12,064 nt of DNA from Gammaproteobacteria bacterium (lineage in GTDB: Bacteria; Pseudomonadota; Gammaproteobacteria; Methylococcales; UBA2780), in contig QNFJ01000045.1 in assembly GCA_003646305.1 (NCBI GenBank), forward strand, positions 1 through 12,064, given 5' to 3'. Every line of letters starts with the position of its first letter. Positions within the stretch are counted from its first letter, which is position 1. Below, in pieces: positions 7,618 through 12,064 of this stretch. The position numbers were made by a program, and so were the translations under genes. The notes under the pieces were generated by a model. That model was not told where the DNA came from. It worked only from the letters and a program-made list of their open reading frames with translations, and did not search any database.

Positions 7618-7781
7618 ACTCTTATGGAAAGTGATTATTCTCAGTAATTTATGCCTGAAGTGTAGCCCAATCTTAGCGTTAAATTCGGATACCACTTTGT
7701 TTTATAAAATAAATACTTTTGTTATGGGGAATATGCGACTATCGAATTCAGGTGGTTTTAAGGGCGTATGGAGAGGTTGTT

Positions 7782-8816
7782 TTGAATATCGAGATTTTTG
7801 ATACTTTTGACCTGGTTGCTATGGGTATTGGCTTGTTATTGCTGGTTTTTGCCCATCCGGTGGTAGTGGCTTTTCGCTCCCACAAGGACGAAAAATAGCT
7901 TGCAACAAGAGTTTGGACGCTCAGGGTGATTAATATTGTTTTGCTCTTGCTGTATTTAAGTGAAGCTATTTTTACCGAGTGGACCAAGCAACTTTCTCAA
8001 ACTGGCCTGACATTGTTACTCACATTGTTGGGTGTTAATTTTCTGCAGATATTGATTTTGCGTCGCTATGGACGTGTCAGAGAAATTTAGGGCTCAGAGT
8101 ACCGAAGTGAGACTTATCAGTCAGAGGTATTTGGGCTGATTGCGGCAGTTTTGGCTATTTTTACCGCAATACTGATTTTCATTAATATTTGGGGGTTAAC
8201 AAGCTGGCTCGAAGCGACCAGTGTGATCGGCGCATTGTTGATTATCCTCTTTTCCACCAAGGATGTTTGGGCGCCCGACAATATAAATGGGCTGATACTG
8301 CTTTATAACGGTGATATTGAAACCGGATCAATCGTGCGTGTCGAAGAATATAATCTGCTTGCTTATGCAATTCAGACCACACTCACACAAACTGTTTTTA
8401 GAGATTTAAAGAGTAAGCATTACATCACGCTGCCCAATGCAAAGCTGCGTAATACGAAAGTGGAGATTTTGAGCAAGTGCCCAAGCAGTGGTCTGATGGA
8501 ACAGGTTGATTTTAATATCGGTTACGATATTGAACCGGAGAAAGTAGATGCATTTGCAGCCGAAGTTTGGGAGAGGGCATGTGAAATGGAAAGCGCAATC
8601 AATTCGGAAAAACAGGGCGTAGCTCGGTTACTGGAAAATGGGGATCATGCGGTGAAGTGGCGTTTTTGCTACTGGTTGAAGAATATTTATGGACTCTACG
8701 ATGCACGCTTTGCCGTTAATCGTGCCGCTAATGAAGTTGCCCGCGAACAGGGAATTACATTGGCGACACCGACGACACACGAAGTTGTGCTGAAAAAAGA
8801 ACAGAAGGTGGGGTAG
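7782..8816 (+). pseudogene. MscS-family mechanosensitive channel gene interrupted by two in-frame TAG codons
   Basis: Read in one frame from the TTG at 7782 (GGAGAGG at 7770-7776, 5 nt upstream) to TAG 8814-8816, this encodes a 344-codon protein broken only at codon 39 (TAG 7896-7898) and codon 103 (TAG 8088-8090). Sequence on both sides of each stop is coherent: an N-terminal membrane segment with FAHPVVVAFRSHKDEK, then ATRVWTLRVINIVLLLLYL, then LRRYGRVREI, then GSEYRSETYQSEVFGL. Further membrane helices follow, then the MscS pore and beta domain with VWAPDNINGLILLYNG (162-177) and LPNAKLR (217-223), and a cytoplasmic alpha/beta domain with DFNIGYDIEP. MscS channels release solutes on hypo-osmotic shock. 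No frameshift is present. The longest piece translatable without readthrough starts at the TTG at 8151 (221 aa) and would lack the first transmembrane helices. Either a recent pseudogene or a readthrough gene; the former is more likely. Confidence 0.82.
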
Positions 8817-8834
8817 GTTCTCCGTACCTTTTTG

Positions 8835-9611
8835 TTATTGCCCAGCAAAAACCTTTTTTAGCAAATCAGTGGTTCTGGCAGCTGGGTTTTCGCGAATACT
8901 CTTTTCTTCCAGCGCGATATATTTAAATAGCCCGTCGAGAGTTTTGTTGGTGACATATTGATCAACATCGAGAGCATCGGTGGGAATGAAGCTGCCCAAC
9001 ATAGGGTTATCGAGTACAGGCGCAGACTGGGCAACAAGGCTTTTATACGCTGAGGTGACACCAAACTGGTTAGTGGCTTTTTGGATAATGGGTTTAAATC
9101 GCTCAGCCAGTTGCGTTCTGGAAACTTTTTGGAAGTACTGGGTTGCTGCATCATCGGGACCATTGAGTATTTTTGCCGCATCTTCAACAGACATTTTGCG
9201 AATAGACTCACCTAGTAATTCAGCTGCCTCTGGAACAGCCTCTTCAGCTGCGTGGTTCATTGTGCTGATGAACTGATCGACGTATTGGCCCTGGCCGAGA
9301 TCTCTTGCTGTTTTTTCGACCATTTTAAGTGAATCAGGAAGCGGGATTCTAACCAGTGAGTCTCCCATAAACCCATCTTTCTTCCCAAGCGTCTTAATAG
9401 CAGATTCAACGCCGTTAGCAAGCGCCTCCTTAAGGCCGTTAGTCATTTCATTGTTATTCAGTAAAGATGCGGCTGTCTGGCTTGTGTCTTTATTTTTCAT
9501 TAGCTCATCAGTGGCATCACCTAAAAGATCTTGCCATCCTGCCTGGCTGTTGCTGTGAAGAGAAATAGCGAGCAGAGCGCTTGAGGTAAGTAGTGTGATT
9601 TTCTTGATCAA
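8835..9611 (-). CDS. DUF4197 domain-containing secreted protein
   Basis: A 258-residue protein with a Sec signal peptide: MIKK, a hydrophobic core at about 5-18, and likely cleavage after SQA at residue 24. The mature part is helical and matches DUF4197 in character: ASLLNNNEMTNGLKEALANGVESAI near the start, VRIPLPDSLK, MNHAAEEAVPEAAELL, AAKILNGPDDAATQYF (166-181), and a C-terminal TLDGLFKYIALEEKSIRENPAARTT-type helix. The function of this periplasmic family is unknown. The start is a TTG at 9611, supported by AGGGA 8 nt upstream and by the signal peptide falling directly after it. It begins 11 bp after the yjgR stop codon, so the two are probably one transcript. It is convergent with the interrupted channel gene. 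Confidence 0.86.
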   Translation of the reverse strand: MIKKITLLTSSALLAISLHSNSQAGWQDLLGDATDELMKNKDTSQTAASLLNNNEMTNGLKEALANGVESAIKTLGKKDGFMGDSLVRIPLPDSLKMVEKTARDLGQGQYVDQFISTMNHAAEEAVPEAAELLGESIRKMSVEDAAKILNGPDDAATQYFQKVSRTQLAERFKPIIQKATNQFGVTSAYKSLVAQSAPVLDNPMLGSFIPTDALDVDQYVTNKTLDGLFKYIALEEKSIRENPAARTTDLLKKVFAGQ

Positions 9612-9622
9612 GTTGATAGTCC

Positions 9623-11074
9623 CTATTTCTTGAAAAGTGATTTTAATAATGAGCGACCGATTTGGCGCCCGACGCTTGAACCGACACTTCGGACAACACT
9701 TTTTGTAATAGATTCCCAGAACGATTGTTTTTGTCTGGTGGTTCTTTTGGGCTGGTTGACCTCTGGTTTTTCTTTTGCCGTCTGTGCGGCGGCTTTCGCT
9801 CTCCTTAGAAGCCGCTCATTGGCTGAATCACGGTCGAGAGTTTCATCATATTTTCCAAGCACGGGGCTGTCATCAAGAACGCGCTGTCTGTCTGTTTCCG
9901 ATAAAGGGCTTAGTTGTGAAGAGGGGGGAATAATAAGTGTTTTATCAACAATGGTCGGAACCCCTTTCTCATCTAGGGTAGAAACCAGCGCCTCTCCAAT
10001 ACCAAGCTCCTGAATGGCCGTTTCTGTATCAAGGTCAGGGTTTTTTCGAAAAGTCTGTGCGGCAGCTCGAATCGCTTTCTGGTCTTTAGGTGTGTAAGCA
10101 CGCAGTGCATGCTGAATGCGGTTTCCCAGCTGCCCCAAAACATCATCAGGAATATCGGTTGGATTTTGTGTGACAAAGTAAACTCCGACACCTTTAGAGC
10201 GGATCAGCCGTACAACTTGCTCGATTCGATCAATCAGTACCCTTGGTGCTCGATCAAACAGCAAGTGAGCCTCATCAAAAAAGAAGACCAGCTTTGGTTT
10301 GTCGGCATCGCCCTGTTCGGGGAGTTCTTCAAATAGCCGAGACAATAGCCACATGAGGAAAATAGCATAGAGTTTTGGGCTTTTTCGCATCAACTGATCG
10401 GCTGCAAGAACGCTAATATAGCCTTGACCATCACGATCAGTCCTCATCAAGTCTTTTAAATCTAGTTCAGGTTCACCAAAGAAAAGCTCGGCATCTTGTT
10501 GATCTAACTGGAGAAGGCGGCGTTGAATTGCACCAACAGATTGTGAACTGACATTCCCGTATTTTGCGCGTAGTTCTTTTTTGCGCTCAGAGATATTATT
10601 TAGTAAAGCACGCAAATCCTTAAAATCGAGAATCGGTAGCGATTCATCTTCAGCGATGGCGAAGGCAATATTCAGAATGCCTTCCTGCGTGTCGTTTAGC
10701 TCCATCATGCGAGCGAGTAGTAACGGGCCCATATCTTGAATGGTTGCCCGGACAGGGTGCCCCTGTTTGCCGTAAAGATCCCAGAATATTAGGGGAAACG
10801 AGGTGGTTTCATAATTTTCGTAATCGACAATGCGAGCTCGCTCTTCAAATTTAGGGTTGGCTTCAGATGCCTTTGCCAGCCCTGAAAGATCACCTTTCGC
10901 ATCAGCTAGAAAAACCGGAATTCCCTGACGGCTAAACCCTTCTGCCAGGATTCGGAGAGAAACAGTTTTGCCAGTTCCAGTCGCGCCGGCAATCAGACCA
11001 TGCCGGTTTGCCTGGCGGAGAAGAAGTGATTGAGGGTGATCTCCTTTACCGAGATAAATTGATTGACTGGCCAC
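9623..11074 (-). CDS. yjgR: HerA-like P-loop ATPase, DUF853 (YjgR family)
   Basis: A 483-residue cytoplasmic ATPase of the FtsK/HerA superfamily. Walker A is GATGTGKT (30-37), preceded by an ANRHGLIA strand. Walker B is LVFFFDEAH (262-270). The sensor segment VTQNPTDIPDDVLGQLGNRIQHALRAYTP (301-329) contains Arg325 as a candidate arginine finger. The opening LGKGDHPQSLLLRQANRHG is characteristic of YjgR/DUF853. The last 70 residues are a basic low-complexity linker and an SVGRQIGRSLLKS helix, also usual for the family. Its physiological role is not established; DNA translocation is inferred from the superfamily only. The GTG at 11074 has AAGGAG 8 nt upstream. It ends in TAG, with TGA four codons later, 11 bp before the DUF4197 start. 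Confidence 0.93.
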   Translation of the reverse strand: MASQSIYLGKGDHPQSLLLRQANRHGLIAGATGTGKTVSLRILAEGFSRQGIPVFLADAKGDLSGLAKASEANPKFEERARIVDYENYETTSFPLIFWDLYGKQGHPVRATIQDMGPLLLARMMELNDTQEGILNIAFAIAEDESLPILDFKDLRALLNNISERKKELRAKYGNVSSQSVGAIQRRLLQLDQQDAELFFGEPELDLKDLMRTDRDGQGYISVLAADQLMRKSPKLYAIFLMWLLSRLFEELPEQGDADKPKLVFFFDEAHLLFDRAPRVLIDRIEQVVRLIRSKGVGVYFVTQNPTDIPDDVLGQLGNRIQHALRAYTPKDQKAIRAAAQTFRKNPDLDTETAIQELGIGEALVSTLDEKGVPTIVDKTLIIPPSSQLSPLSETDRQRVLDDSPVLGKYDETLDRDSANERLLRRAKAAAQTAKEKPEVNQPKRTTRQKQSFWESITKSVVRSVGSSVGRQIGRSLLKSLFKK

Positions 11075-11276
11075 TCCGTAAACTCCTTTTTAATATGACT
11101 AAGTAATGATTAGGATTCTAGCGGATTAGCTTCGTAAAAGTCCAAAGGGCTTGTACAATTGGGAAATGCATGAATTTTCAGGTGGGCTAAAATGGGTGAA
11201 ATTAGACACCCGCTTTTCGCGTTTACCTGCATTCGTAAACCAGTACCAGTAATCCACTCAACGGGGGACCTATATT

Positions 11277-11729
11277 ATGTTGAGCCCAGCTCGTTATGAT
11301 TTGAGTATTACAACTAGCCGAAAGCGACTGTTTCTTGTTGCTGTTTGTTTGATTGCAACCGCTTGTGCTACGCCTGTAAAACCAACGCTTTATCCCAATA
11401 GTCATTTAAAACGGGTGGGAGGCGCTGTTGCGCAACAGGATATTGATGAGTGTTATGCCAGTGCCAGGAACTACGGTGTTAAGGAGAACAAAGATGGGAA
11501 TACGGGGAAGAAAGCCGCCAAGGGTGCTGTGATTGGTGGCCTTTCTGCCGGCGCATGGGGGCTGGTTACTGGAAATGCGGGTGAGCGAGCTTTAGCTGGC
11601 GCAGCAGCAGGAGGTGCTACGGGCGCTGCCGTTGGTGCCATGGACTCAAAGAACATTGATCCTGTATTTAAAAGCTATGTCAACAAATGTCTTCGAGACA
11701 AGGGTTACGAAGTGATTGGTTGGCAATAG
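11277..11729 (+). CDS. Glycine-zipper outer-membrane-type lipoprotein
   Basis: A 150-residue predicted lipoprotein. An 18-residue leader ending SRKR precedes a hydrophobic core and Cys30 in CLIATAC, a passable lipobox. Acylation at Cys30 is inferred. The mature part has Cys59 in DIDECYASARNYG, a glycine zipper from AAKGAVIGGLSAGAWG (80-95) to AAAGGATGAAVGAM (109-122), and a C-terminal NKCLRDKGYEVIGWQ with Cys138. Cys59 and Cys138 could form a disulfide. Proteins of this build are common in proteobacterial envelopes, but the exact role is unknown. The ATG at 11277 follows GGGGGA (11263-11268) at 8 nt. The 202-bp gap to the divergent yjgR shows no convincing promoter. Stop TAG. Confidence 0.8.
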   Translation: MLSPARYDLSITTSRKRLFLVAVCLIATACATPVKPTLYPNSHLKRVGGAVAQQDIDECYASARNYGVKENKDGNTGKKAAKGAVIGGLSAGAWGLVTGNAGERALAGAAAGGATGAAVGAMDSKNIDPVFKSYVNKCLRDKGYEVIGWQ

Positions 11730-11751
11730 CTAGGCAGAGCCCTAGAGCGCG

Positions 11752-11790
11752 GTAAGCATCCACCATTGTTATCCAGTAGTAGATGCTTAC
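11752..11790. repeat. 9-bp perfect inverted repeat between convergent genes
   Basis: GTAAGCATC (11752-11760) and GATGCTTAC (11782-11790) are exact inverted copies separated by 21 nt, extendable by one G-T pair. The element lies between the stop codons of the glycine-zipper lipoprotein and the convergent DUF4136 gene, so a bidirectional transcript-end hairpin is the natural guess. Only TTT follows on the plus strand, so it is not a classical U-tract terminator. Confidence 0.5.
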
Positions 11791-11829
11791 TTTGCGTGAA
11801 TCTGCGTGGTTAAGAAAGGTTATGGATAT

Positions 11830-12064
11830 TTACTTCTTCTTTCCAGGTGGATAGTGAGAGAAGATTTCAGCAACGACTTCATTGATTGCTTTTTTGCTTT
11901 TTTCAGGTGTCGAACTGGAAGAGAGCCTGCGGCTGGTTGAGCCTCGCCAGATCAGCTTTTTGTCGGCAGGTGTAAGTACATCGATAGTCATTATTCCTTT
12001 TTCGTAGGAATAGACCTCATAAGAGGGCCCGCCATAGGTCATTCCCATTCCACCGTAACGCCCA
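11830..12064 (-). CDS. DUF4136 domain-containing envelope protein, C-terminal part (partial)
   Basis: A minus-strand frame that is open to the right edge of the window, leaving at least 77 C-terminal residues. It reads a glycine-rich GRYGGMGMTYGG stretch, YEKGIMTIDVLTPADKKLIWRGSTSRRL, then a helix EKSKKAINEVVAEIF and the ending SHYPPGKKK. The pattern of a G-T-M/L-x-I-D-V strand, K-x-L-I-W-R-G and a final F/Y-P-P is that of DUF4136, a family of mostly lipoprotein, periplasmic or outer-membrane proteins of unknown function. The internal ATG at 12048 is not the start, because the domain begins well upstream, outside the window. It is convergent with the glycine-zipper lipoprotein gene. Confidence 0.8.
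   Translation of the reverse strand, partial: GRYGGMGMTYGGPSYEVYSYEKGIMTIDVLTPADKKLIWRGSTSRRLSSSSTPEKSKKAINEVVAEIFSHYPPGKKK

Noticed and set aside
7618..7695. 26-residue N-terminal extension of the HD-GYP protein from the GTG at 7695
   Set aside because: No Shine-Dalgarno precedes it and the residues do not resemble the N-terminal region typical of the family. It remains possible, because the ribosome site for the ATG at 7617 is also weak.
7748..7987. Minus-strand open frame overlapping the interrupted channel gene
   Set aside because: The plus-strand frame gives coherent MscS-family sequence through the region, whereas this one is low in membrane or domain character and has no homologous feel.
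8811..8833. Possible bidirectional terminator between the channel gene and DUF4197 (AGGT, loop, ACCT, then T residues)
   Set aside because: The stem is only 4 bp and other pairings compete. The T run helps, but a hairpin this weak is not good evidence.
11194..11211. Hairpin GGGTG, 8-nt loop, CACCC between yjgR and the glycine-zipper gene
   Set aside because: A 5-bp stem in a divergent promoter region, with no gene end to terminate and no paired regulatory sequence. Probably chance.
1..12064. Reassignment of TAG to an amino acid throughout this genome
   Set aside because: rimM, yjgR and the glycine-zipper lipoprotein gene end at TAG exactly where their families end. Reading through would fuse or extend them. 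Site-specific suppression is not excluded.

Overview
The window looks like chromosomal DNA of a flagellated gammaproteobacterium, possibly marine (Oceanospirillales or Cellvibrionales type). Three things point there: the ffh-rpsP-rimM-trmD-rplS order with a divergent ypjD-like gene, the ogt-xerD pair, and the end of a flagellar fliS-fliT cluster. The lineage is inferred from gene order and protein character, since no database search was possible. GC content is moderate. About half of the genes appear to start with GTG or TTG.

Layout. Positions 1-453 hold the last 33 codons of fliS and a FliT-like chaperone gene, the tail of a flagellar operon. On the minus strand, 466-1272 encodes a YpjD/CcsA-type membrane protein, divergent from ffh across a 223-bp promoter region. 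Positions 1496-4921 are a housekeeping block: SRP GTPase Ffh, ribosomal protein S16, RimM, TrmD and ribosomal protein L19. A strong intrinsic terminator at 4947-4973 closes it. Positions 5025-6442 carry an alkylated-DNA repair methyltransferase gene that overlaps xerD by 4 bp.

From 6451 the window becomes accessory. A minus-strand HD-GYP-type protein has lost the catalytic HD dyad. Divergent from it, a MscS-type channel gene is intact in length and frame but contains two in-frame TAG codons, so it is either a young pseudogene or a gene needing amber readthrough. Next come two minus-strand genes in tandem, yjgR (HerA-like ATPase, DUF853) and a secreted DUF4197 protein. The end of the window has a glycine-zipper lipoprotein gene and, convergent to it, the 3' part of a DUF4136 envelope protein gene, with a 9-bp inverted repeat between them.

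The genes cover translation and ribosome maturation, membrane targeting, alkylation repair and chromosome-dimer resolution, plus envelope and signalling genes. I see no mobile element, CRISPR array, rRNA or tRNA, and no clearly new multi-gene system. The observations most worth following up are the amber-interrupted channel gene and the degenerate HD-GYP protein next to it.
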